From Sphingomonas caeni (lineage in GTDB: Bacteria > Pseudomonadota > Alphaproteobacteria > Sphingomonadales > Sphingomonadaceae): a DNA stretch of 64,000 bases. Positions 52,548 through 59,347 of the stretch are shown here, piece by piece (positions within the stretch are counted from its first letter, which is position 1; each line of letters starts with the position of its first letter). The stretch lies in the NCBI RefSeq assembly GCF_026013415.1, contig NZ_JAPDOK010000001.1, positions 747,342 to 811,341 on the forward strand, written 5' to 3'. The notes below the pieces were generated by a model. It was given only the letters and a program-made list of their open reading frames with translations, was not told the DNA's origin and did not search any database. Position numbers and translations under genes: made by a program.

Positions 52548-52987
52548 GCGACGCCGGCCTTCCGGGCGCGCTCGATCATCTCGATCTTCTTCAGGATCGC
52601 CATATCGGTTTCCTGGCGCGTCGCGCGCTTGAGCGGCGGACCGCCCCGGTACGCCTTGCCGGTCAGCGTCGCCCGATGCTGCGCGAGCAGCCGCAGCCCT
52701 GCCTCGAAATCGAGCTTGCCGAACGGCATCGCGACCGTCCCGTCATCGCTGCGCCCGAGCGCATGGCCGAGCAGCGCCGTCTCCAGCACGGCATAGCCCG
52801 CCAGCAGCGCCGCGTGCCATTCCGCCGCGAACGCCTCCTCGCGCCGCCGCAGGGCATAGGCGCTCTCCGTCGATACGCCCGCCGCCTTCGCCGCAGCGGT
52901 TACGTTGCAGCTCCCGGCAAGATGATCGAGAAACGTCGCACGGTCCTTCAATGGCCAACGCACCCATGTCCGCCCCGGCGTTCCCAT
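52544..52987 (-). CDS. Small-terminase-like helix-turn-helix protein (GTA g1-like)
   Basis: This 147-residue protein has a helix-turn-helix near its start (LKDRATFLDHLAGSCNVTAA followed by AKAAGVSTESAYALRRREE), and the remaining part is helical. GTA and many phage clusters begin with such a gene, whose product recognises or coats DNA for packaging. The start is an ATG at 52987. The stop overlaps the terminase start (TTGA). The longer open frame upstream crosses repeats and is not coding. Confidence 0.8.
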   Translation of the reverse strand: MGTPGRTWVRWPLKDRATFLDHLAGSCNVTAAAKAAGVSTESAYALRRREEAFAAEWHAALLAGYAVLETALLGHALGRSDDGTVAMPFGKLDFEAGLRLLAQHRATLTGKAYRGGPPLKRATRQETDMAILKKIEMIERARKAGVA

Positions 52988-53034
52988 CGCCCTCTCCCCA
53001 AACGCAATCGGGCCGGCGCACCTAGGGTGCCCGG

Positions 53035-53187
53035 CCCGACTCGCAATTCTCCGCATGAGGCCCAAGACCAGCGCGAAGCGCTGGGCGCGGACCAGCCGAA
53101 TGCCGGCCGGCGCGGCCTTGCCGCGACCGACGGCGTGGCTTTGCCACGACGCTACGCCGCCGACCCGAGCCACCCGACTCGCAATTC
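53035..53187. repeat. Direct 15-base repeat and hairpins in the leader of the GTA-like cluster
   Basis: CCCGACTCGCAATTC occurs at 53035-53049 and again at 53173-53187. Between them are several hairpins, such as CCAGCGC/GCGCTGG near 53074, and just outside the left copy is GGGCCGG..CCGGCCC-type dyad (about 53010-53037). The block fills the roughly 200-base untranslated leader between the promoter at 53202 and the small-terminase gene. Confidence 0.7.
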
Positions 53188-53201
53188 CCCAGCGTTCCTG
53201 A

Positions 53202-53230
53202 TTTGTACCAGATCAGCGTTACGATGTCAA
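53202..53230 (-). promoter_or_regulatory. Strong sigma-70-type promoter reading into the GTA-like cluster
   Basis: On the minus strand TTGACA (53225-53230) and TACAAA (53202-53207) are separated by 17 bases. The -35 is a perfect consensus. It lies at the boundary between the lower-GC restriction-modification genes and the GTA leader and points toward the small-terminase gene. Confidence 0.65.
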
Positions 53231-53249
53231 GCGAAAAGTGCCTATTTGG

Positions 53250-54551
53250 TTATTTCTGTCTCGGAAGTTGAGCCTGCTTGGCCGCGGCTGTCTTCAGAAA
53301 CTCCCCGACAGGCAATAGCCAGGTCCGCTGCAAGACAGTGTAACTCCCGTGAAGCGAGACTGGCACCACGAGTTGGACGCCATTCGCTTGCATCTGGCTG
53401 GTCTGAGCCTCCGAGATGCCGGTTTCAATCGTCACGAGATATTTCTGCTTCACCCGGGCGGCCTCAGGCAGAATCTGCCGCCACCGCTCCTTGCAGACCG
53501 ATTTCGCGGCGAGCATCGTCAGCAAATTCTCCGGAAAATCCGGATCACTGTAAGCGGCTTGGCCGGGAAACAGAAAGTCCGGCTTGTTGCCAAGTTCCGT
53601 TACTGCCTGCCTGCTGAACAGCAGGCCATTGGCTTCAAACAGGGCGGCAAGCTGATTCTCGAATGAGTGTCCCATACGGGACTTCCGCCGGTTCTGCACG
53701 CCGAGCGAGAATTTGATGAAGCCATCAACATCAGCCTCACCATTCTCCATGAATCCGGCTTCCAGCCGCTTGCCGACGATCTTGCGCTCCAGCCGCCGGA
53801 ACATCGCCTCTTCGTGATCGAGCCATGCCATGAGGGCGAGGTCAGGGTTGGCGACTGCATCGACTTCAGGGAGTGTCTGCCGCGCCAGTTTGGAAAACGG
53901 CGCGGTCTTCGGCCAGTTCAGGCCGAAAGGCTTGATGATCTCGTCAAGCGTGTTCGCATTGGGGTCCTCAAATTCGATCCCGAGTTCGTCGAGGATGAAG
54001 CGCGCGGTAAAATCGATCTCGGCATCATTCGAATTTTCGAACGGCTTGGCCTGAAACTCGAAGGTCGGCTGCGAATCGATACCGAACAGCCAGAGCAGTT
54101 GATGCTCGATCGTGCAGCCTTGCCGGGCGATGATGATGAGCAGCGCGTTCGCCCGGCTGCGCTTGGCGATGAACAAGGTGTCGCCCGGCTCCATCAGGGC
54201 GGTGACGCTATTGGAGTCGTAATATACCCGCCACTCCGCCGCGCGATGCGGCTGGTTTGCACGGGAATCATACATCGTCGCGGAACCATAGTCCGGCACG
54301 CCTTCCTGCTCGCCGCCGAACCAGACGTAGGTGGTGTCAAACTTCCGGTACTCGGCACCGAGAAATTCGCGCATTGCGCGTGTGGTGCCGAATTCGTGCT
54401 GATTGGAGACCGCAGGATCCGCTTCAACGTCCGTAAGGCGCTTGACGGCGACGCCGTCAAAATAGTCCGAGAGAAATCCCTTCTTCATTGCCAGCGACCT
54501 CGCCATCTCGTTCCGCGGTGAGAAGCCACCCTGCGCATCTGGATATGACAT
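53250..54551 (-). CDS. EcoRII-like type II restriction endonuclease
   Basis: This 433-residue protein has the two-domain EcoRII layout: an N-terminal effector DNA-binding domain (to about residue 200) and a C-terminal catalytic domain with SLGVQNRRKSRMGHSFENQL, LGNKPDFLFPG and LLTMLAAKSVCKERWRQIL, giving a PD-(D/E)xK-like D...AAK arrangement. EcoRII cuts at CCWGG and needs a second site as effector. The start at 54551 overlaps vsr by 95 bases; ATGs at 54506 and 54488 are alternatives that reduce this overlap. GC content is clearly lower than in the flanking genes. Confidence 0.88.
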   Translation of the reverse strand: MSYPDAQGGFSPRNEMARSLAMKKGFLSDYFDGVAVKRLTDVEADPAVSNQHEFGTTRAMREFLGAEYRKFDTTYVWFGGEQEGVPDYGSATMYDSRANQPHRAAEWRVYYDSNSVTALMEPGDTLFIAKRSRANALLIIIARQGCTIEHQLLWLFGIDSQPTFEFQAKPFENSNDAEIDFTARFILDELGIEFEDPNANTLDEIIKPFGLNWPKTAPFSKLARQTLPEVDAVANPDLALMAWLDHEEAMFRRLERKIVGKRLEAGFMENGEADVDGFIKFSLGVQNRRKSRMGHSFENQLAALFEANGLLFSRQAVTELGNKPDFLFPGQAAYSDPDFPENLLTMLAAKSVCKERWRQILPEAARVKQKYLVTIETGISEAQTSQMQANGVQLVVPVSLHGSYTVLQRTWLLPVGEFLKTAAAKQAQLPRQK

Positions 54552-54936
54552 CTTCTGCGGGATGCCTATTTCGTCCTTTGAGCGCGCACTCCCAGACAGT
54601 CAGTTGACGCCAACCGAGTTCGCTGAGCTTGCCGTGATTTCTGGCATCCCGAACCTTGTTTTGCCCGATTTTCTCACGCCAGAAATCAGGTCTGCTGGTC
54701 GGCCATTTGAACAGCGGGCAGTCGTGCCCGTGCCAGAAGCATCCATTCACGAAAATTACGGCGCGGTGTTTCTGAAATACGAGATCGGGCCTGCCTGGCA
54801 AATTCCGCCGATGAAGCCGGTACCGGAATCCCTGCAAGTGCAATCCCTTGCGGATCACCAGTTCCGGTTTGGTGTTCTTGCCCCTGATTCCGGCCATCAT
54901 GCGACTGCGGACCGCGGGCGTCACGACGTCAGCCAT
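54457..54936 (-). CDS. vsr: Very short patch repair endonuclease
   Basis: This 159-residue enzyme nicks DNA 5' of T in T-G mismatches that arise when 5-methylcytosine deaminates, and so limits the mutations caused by the methyltransferase beside it. Matching segments are MAGIRGKNTKPELVIRKGLH, LPGRPDLVF with the catalytic Asp, VNGCFWHGHDCPLFKWP with zinc and active-site His and Cys, and LGWRQLTVWECALKGR. It overlaps the methyltransferase gene by eight bases, so it is coupled to it. Confidence 0.95.
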   Translation of the reverse strand: MADVVTPAVRSRMMAGIRGKNTKPELVIRKGLHLQGFRYRLHRRNLPGRPDLVFQKHRAVIFVNGCFWHGHDCPLFKWPTSRPDFWREKIGQNKVRDARNHGKLSELGWRQLTVWECALKGRNRHPAEDVISRCAGWLLTAERDGEVAGNEEGISLGLF

Positions 54937-56167
54937 ACATGAGCTCGCGGTTGCGTTGTCCAGGAGCCTGCGCATTCTCACCAGACGCGGAGACATAGGG
55001 CGCCATCGCTTTTGCCACCGCGCGGACTACCGGCACCGCCACGGCGTTGCCGAACTGCCGGTACGCCTGCGTATCCGACACCGTGATCTTGAACTTGCTT
55101 TCCTGCGGACCATCGAAACCCATCAGACGAGCGCATTCACGTGGCGTAAGCCGGCGAGGCGCCTTTCCTGCCTGGGCCACAAGGCATTCTGAGCCGTCCT
55201 TGTAGTACCGCGCCGACAGAGTTCGCGTTACGTCACCAACGTCGAAAACCGAGTAGCCAAAGCCGTTGCCAGCAAGAGCGTGCTTCGCCTTGTACCCCTT
55301 CAGATACTTCCAGAGGTGATCTGTAAGCGTGTATTTGTCCGACACCTTCTTCTCGAGAATATCACCCAGAACCGGCGCCCTGCCCTCGGGCATCTCGATC
55401 TGGTCGAAGCTGAAAGGCTGGGGCTCCCGGAACCCGACAATGAAAATGCGTTCGCGCTTCTGGGGCACCCAAGGCGCCGAACTGATGACCTTGAAGTGGA
55501 CATCATATTCAAGCTCCTCCCTGAGAGCATGCAATATGGTCGCGAACGTTTTCCCCCCATCATGCCGCTCCAGGTTCTTGACGTTCTCAAGCAGGAAGGC
55601 CTGTGGCCGACGGTGCGCGATGATCTTTGCCAGATCATAGAACAATGTCCCTTGCGTATCGCAAAGGAAGCCATGCGGGCGGCCCAGCGCGTTCTTCTTC
55701 GAGACCCCGGCAATTGAAAAGGGCTGGCACGGAAATCCTGCTACGAGCACATCATGCTCGGGCACGCGATCCGGATCCTCGGCATAGGGACGAATGTCGT
55801 GCGCAAATTCATGCGTGAACGGATCGTCGTGAAAATTTGCCGTGTAAGTTTCTCGCGCGAACCGATCCCATTCCGCAGTGAAGATGCACTGCCCGCCGAT
55901 CTCTTCGAACGGCTTACGCATTCCTCCGATGCCGGCAAAGAGATCGATAAAGCGGAAAGACTTCTCGATGGCTGGCACCTTACTCCGGTTCGCCTCCGCC
56001 ATGCGCCGAATGAGGTCCATGTTGCCCGCACTCGGTTCGAAGCCCTTTTCGCCGGGAGTTTCATAGCGCTTGACCGTGCGGTCGCAGACATGAAGGAGCT
56101 GCGCCGCTTCCTGGATCGACAACGCTGCCCGTCGACGAAGAATCGCGAATTCGGTCTGCTCGTTCAT
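54929..56167 (-). CDS. dcm: C5 cytosine DNA methyltransferase with N-terminal helix-turn-helix (M.SsoII/EcoRII type)
   Basis: The 412-residue enzyme has all main C5 motifs: FIDLFAGIGGMRKPFEEIGG (I), GFPCQPFSIAG (IV, catalytic Cys), FLLENVKNL (VI), PQKRERIFIVGF (VIII), RLTPRECARLMGFD (IX) and YRQFGNAVAVPVV (X). Residues 1-70 form a separate domain with a helix-turn-helix (LSIQEAAQLLHVCDRTVKRY), as in M.SsoII-type enzymes that also repress their own promoter. The partner endonuclease suggests CCWGG or CCNGG as target. The ATG at 56167 has AGGAG upstream, inside a nested palindrome. Confidence 0.94.
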   Translation of the reverse strand: MNEQTEFAILRRRAALSIQEAAQLLHVCDRTVKRYETPGEKGFEPSAGNMDLIRRMAEANRSKVPAIEKSFRFIDLFAGIGGMRKPFEEIGGQCIFTAEWDRFARETYTANFHDDPFTHEFAHDIRPYAEDPDRVPEHDVLVAGFPCQPFSIAGVSKKNALGRPHGFLCDTQGTLFYDLAKIIAHRRPQAFLLENVKNLERHDGGKTFATILHALREELEYDVHFKVISSAPWVPQKRERIFIVGFREPQPFSFDQIEMPEGRAPVLGDILEKKVSDKYTLTDHLWKYLKGYKAKHALAGNGFGYSVFDVGDVTRTLSARYYKDGSECLVAQAGKAPRRLTPRECARLMGFDGPQESKFKITVSDTQAYRQFGNAVAVPVVRAVAKAMAPYVSASGENAQAPGQRNRELMYG

Positions 56168-56175
56168 CGTCAACT

Positions 56176-56216
56176 CCTGGGAATCTTGCGGACAAAATGT
56201 CCGAATGATTCCCAGG
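56176..56216. promoter_or_regulatory. Nested palindromic operator upstream of the methyltransferase gene
   Basis: The 15-base core CGGACAAAATGTCCG (56189-56203) is a perfect dyad with a three-base centre. It is enclosed, around the same centre, by a second perfect dyad: CCTGGGAATC (56176-56185) and GATTCCCAGG (56207-56216). The outer arms contain CCTGG and CCAGG, the likely methylation sites of the enzyme. The AGGAG ribosome-binding site of dcm overlaps the left arm, so both DNA binding and an RNA hairpin could limit expression. Confidence 0.8.
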
Positions 56217-56312
56217 GTAAACAGCGCGAGAACAAAAGCAATACAAAAATAGTGCGGCTCGCGATCGCTCAATAGCCCACACCGGCCTCCGACGCGGCGC
56301 CTGAGGCCCGCA

Positions 56313-57083
56313 CTACATTCTTCCTGCGGCCATTCCTGCCGCCCGTCGGTCCCGATGCACGTCGCGGCACAGCAGCATCGCCGCCACCCTTCGCCCCCGC
56401 CCTTCGGCAAAGCCCACCGCCACGCCATCGGCATGCGCGGGATTGGCATAGGTGCCGAAGATCATGTCCCACACCGGCAGGTCGCCGAAATTGCGGTCGT
56501 GCACCTCGCGCTCGTGATGCAGGCAATGCGCCTCGGGGCGCTGGATGAACCAGCCCAGCCAGCGCGGCGTGCGGATATTCCAGTGCTGCACCAGCGCGAT
56601 CGCGAAGCCCGCGCCGCCGCCCAGCGCCGCCGCGTCGGGGGTCGCCCCCACCGCCCAGGCCGCGATCGCGGTCATTACGACCTGCACCGCGACGTCGATA
56701 GGGTGAAGGATCACCGCCGAGGCGATATCGACCCGCTGCACCGAATGGTGGAGCTGGTGTCCCATCCCCCGCCACAGCAGATCGAAGCGATGCTCGATCC
56801 GGTGCGTCCAATAGGTCAGGAAGGTTGTCGCCGCCACGACCGGCGCCGCCCCCCAAAGCCCGATCGAGCTCAAGTCGATGGGGCGCCAATCCGGCAGCCA
56901 CGGCAGCAATAGCGGCGGGAGCATCGCATTGACTGCGAGGGTCGCGACCAGCCCGACCGCCCCGAGCACGCGCCAAAAGCGCACCTGCGCAAATTTGCGC
57001 CCGCCGCCGATCGCTGCCTCGGTGGTCATGAACAGGAGGAACAGCACGGGCAAAGAGAGCCCGACGATCATATCCAGCGGCAT
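56313..57083 (-). CDS. Sterol desaturase family (fatty acid hydroxylase superfamily) protein
   Basis: This 256-residue membrane protein has the three histidine clusters of the non-heme di-iron family: HRIEHRF, HQLHHSVQRVD and HCLHHEREVHDRNFG, with about four to five hydrophobic helices. It should hydroxylate or desaturate a lipid, possibly a carotenoid or fatty acyl chain; the substrate is unknown. The ATG at 57083 has GAGGGAG upstream. The gene is divergent from a TetR-type regulator gene, and two operator-like dyads lie between them. Confidence 0.88.
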   Translation of the reverse strand: MPLDMIVGLSLPVLFLLFMTTEAAIGGGRKFAQVRFWRVLGAVGLVATLAVNAMLPPLLLPWLPDWRPIDLSSIGLWGAAPVVAATTFLTYWTHRIEHRFDLLWRGMGHQLHHSVQRVDIASAVILHPIDVAVQVVMTAIAAWAVGATPDAAALGGGAGFAIALVQHWNIRTPRWLGWFIQRPEAHCLHHEREVHDRNFGDLPVWDMIFGTYANPAHADGVAVGFAEGRGRRVAAMLLCRDVHRDRRAAGMAAGRM

Positions 57084-57141
57084 GCAATTGACTCCCTCTT
57101 TGTGGCCGCGGCCGGGCGATTTGCACAACCTCCCCGCAGTC

Positions 57142-57176
57142 CTTACACTGTATGCCTACTGAACTTACGCCGTAAG
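57142..57176. promoter_or_regulatory. Two TetR-type operators in the divergent promoter region
   Basis: CTTACACTGTATG (57142-57154) and CTTACGCCGTAAG (57164-57176) share the pattern CTTAC-N3-GTAAG, with centres 22 bases apart, two turns of the helix. They lie between the sterol-desaturase gene and tetR. The second dyad overlaps the region just upstream of the tetR ribosome-binding site. Confidence 0.75.
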
Positions 57177-57185
57177 GTTGTCAAG

Positions 57186-57842
57186 ATGGCCGATACCGAA
57201 GCCCCGACCCGCGCCGCCCCGCTCACCCCCGATCGGATGGAAAGCCTCGCGCTCGCGCTGATCGAGGAGGAGGGGATCGAAGGCTTCAGCATCCGCAAGC
57301 TCGCGGACCGGCTCGGCTGCAAGGCAATGAGCCTCTATCATCACTATCCCAGCAAGGCGCATCTGATGGACGCGATGCTCGATCGCGTGCTCGCCGACTT
57401 GCCGCTTCCGCCGCCCGATCTCCCCTGGCGCGAACGGCTTGCCCGGGCCGCGCGCGCCTTCCACCGGATCGCGCTCGCGCATCCGCGCTTCTTCCCCTTC
57501 TTCTCGACGCACCGGATGAATACCCGCGCCGGGCTGATCTGGCTCGACGGCATGCTGGGCCTCTTCCGCGACGCGGGGTTCGACGAGGAGCAGGCGGCGC
57601 GGCTGTTCCGCGCCTTCGGCTATTTCCTGATGGGCGCAGGCCTCGACGAGACCGCAGGCTATTCGAAAGGCCCCTCCGCCACTGCCGCCGACGCCGTGCT
57701 CGACGCCGAAGTCGCCCGGGTCTTCCCCAATGTCGCCGCCGCCGGCCCCTTCTTCCGTCCGGGCGAGCGCGAGGCCACTTTCGAGCTCGGCCTCGCATTG
57801 CTCCTCGATGGCGCCGAACAGATCCTCGAGGCCCGTCCTTGA
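57186..57842 (+). CDS. TetR-family transcriptional repressor
   Basis: This 218-residue protein has an N-terminal helix-turn-helix (IEGFSIRKLADRLGCKAMSL, then YHHYPSKAHLMDAMLDRVL) and a helical C-terminal domain with the TetR_C pattern LARAARAFHRIALAHPRFFP. It should bind as a dimer to the CTTAC-N3-GTAAG dyads found on both sides of its own gene and release them when it binds a small, probably hydrophobic, ligand. The ATG at 57186 is chosen because the longer frame crosses the operators. Confidence 0.9.
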   Translation: MADTEAPTRAAPLTPDRMESLALALIEEEGIEGFSIRKLADRLGCKAMSLYHHYPSKAHLMDAMLDRVLADLPLPPPDLPWRERLARAARAFHRIALAHPRFFPFFSTHRMNTRAGLIWLDGMLGLFRDAGFDEEQAARLFRAFGYFLMGAGLDETAGYSKGPSATAADAVLDAEVARVFPNVAAAGPFFRPGEREATFELGLALLLDGAEQILEARP

Positions 57843-57844
57843 CC

Positions 57845-57886
57845 CTTACACTGTAAGCCTATATCAATCGGGACTTACAGTGTAAG
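57845..57886. promoter_or_regulatory. Two further TetR-type operators before the DUF418 gene
   Basis: CTTACACTGTAAG (57845-57857) and CTTACAGTGTAAG (57874-57886) match the CTTAC-N3-GTAAG dyads upstream of tetR; their centres are 29 bases apart. They fill the space between the tetR stop and the GTG at 57905, which indicates that the DUF418 gene has its own regulated promoter. Confidence 0.78.
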
Positions 57887-57904
57887 GTAAAGGGAAAGAT
57901 TCGC

Positions 57905-59233
57905 GTGACCTCCACCCCCCGTTTCGACACCGCCCGCACCCCCCGCATCGCCTCGCTCGACGTCCTGCGCGGGCTCGCGATCCTCGGCATCCTGCTGCTC
58001 AACATCCCCTTCATGGGAAACACGCTCGCGGTCTTCGCCGATCCTCGGCTGACCGGCTGGTCGCCCGCCGACCAGACCGCCTGGCATATCCAGGAGCTGT
58101 TGCTCGAAGGCACCCAGCGCGGCCTGCTCGAGCTGCTGTTCGGCGCGACCGCGTACATCATCGTCTCGCGCGCGCTCGGTCCGGAGGATCCGGTGCGCGC
58201 CGCCGATATCTATTATCGCCGCAGCCTTTGGCTGATCCTGTTCGGCGTGATCCACGGCACATTGCTGCTCTGGCCGGGCGACATCTTGTTCAACTATGGC
58301 CTCGCCGGGCTGGCGCTATTCCCGTTCCGCCGCCTGCGTCCGCGCTGGCTGCTTTCGCTCGGAGCGGCCGGGTTGCTGGTGATGGGCGCCGCCCAGCTCC
58401 CCGACTATCTCGATTATAGCCGGGCGCGGGCCGCCGCCGAGCAGGTCCAGGCGCATCCGCACGCCCTCACGCCCGCCGAAAAGAAGGTCGTCGCCGCATG
58501 GGAAGAGGCGCGCGGCCAGCGCGCGCCCAGCCCCGCCGGGCGCGCTGCCGAACGCGCGATGCGGCTCGGGGCCTATCCCACGATGCTCGGCTGGTCCTGG
58601 ACCTGGGAATGGCGCTTCAACGCCTCGTACCAGCTCTGGCTGACCGAGATCGAGGCGTTGTGCACCATGTTGATCGGCATGGCGCTGTTCAAGCTCGGCA
58701 TCCTGCAGGGCGAGCGCCGCACACCCTTCTATCTGGCGATGATGCTCGCCGGCTATGCGATCGGCGTGCCGGTGCGCTGGGCCGAGGCGCATTTCTGGGC
58801 CGAACAGGGTTTCGGCTCGCGCCCGCTCTATCCGGTGCTCGTCGATATCGGCAGGGTCGCGGTCACGCTGGGCCATCTCGGCCTGGTCCATCTGCTGCTG
58901 CGCGCGGCCCCCGGGCGGCTGCTGCTCGCCGCGTTCCAGGCGCCTGGCCGCATGGCGCTCACCTGCTATATCGGCCAGACCCTGATCTGCCAGTGGTTCG
59001 TCTTCGCCGGCTGGGGGCTGGGGCTTTGGGGCCGCTTCTCGCTCGCCCAGCTCTGGGGGGTCGCCGCGCTGGTGATCCTTGCCGAGATCCTGTTCTGCAA
59101 TCTCTGGCTCCGCATCTTCGCAATGGGTCCGCTCGAATGGCTCTGGCGCCGGCTGAGCCATGGCAAGGATCCTGCCCGCCCCGCCGCGGCCGCCCCGGCG
59201 ATCATAACGGAAGGCGCTCCCCTTCCCGCATGA
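57905..59233 (+). CDS. DUF418 family membrane protein
   Basis: This 442-residue protein has about eight to ten hydrophobic helices and the family start RIASLDVLRGLAILGILLLN, plus YRRSLWLILFGVIHGTLLLW and the C-terminal DUF418 domain with GRMALTCYIGQTLICQWFVF. It resembles acyltransferase-3-like membrane proteins, but no activity is established. The start is a GTG at 57905 with AGGGAAAG upstream. The two operators directly before it match those of tetR, so it is most likely part of the same regulon. Confidence 0.88.
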   Translation: MTSTPRFDTARTPRIASLDVLRGLAILGILLLNIPFMGNTLAVFADPRLTGWSPADQTAWHIQELLLEGTQRGLLELLFGATAYIIVSRALGPEDPVRAADIYYRRSLWLILFGVIHGTLLLWPGDILFNYGLAGLALFPFRRLRPRWLLSLGAAGLLVMGAAQLPDYLDYSRARAAAEQVQAHPHALTPAEKKVVAAWEEARGQRAPSPAGRAAERAMRLGAYPTMLGWSWTWEWRFNASYQLWLTEIEALCTMLIGMALFKLGILQGERRTPFYLAMMLAGYAIGVPVRWAEAHFWAEQGFGSRPLYPVLVDIGRVAVTLGHLGLVHLLLRAAPGRLLLAAFQAPGRMALTCYIGQTLICQWFVFAGWGLGLWGRFSLAQLWGVAALVILAEILFCNLWLRIFAMGPLEWLWRRLSHGKDPARPAAAAPAIITEGAPLPA

Positions 59234-59347
59234 CCTCCCTCGGTCATGCGGGCCCCGCCGCGGTGTGCCAGCGCCGCGGCGGGAAGCCTGTTTCCGTCCC
59301 AGCCGCCGCCCGCTAGGTTCGTCCGAAACGATTGGGGGAGCGCACAG

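Noticed and set aside
45108..52987. Active prophage or complete gene transfer agent
   Set aside because: No integrase, lysis, tail or tape-measure gene is present, and the capsid gene is cut after about 86 codons, so no particle can be made from this locus alone.
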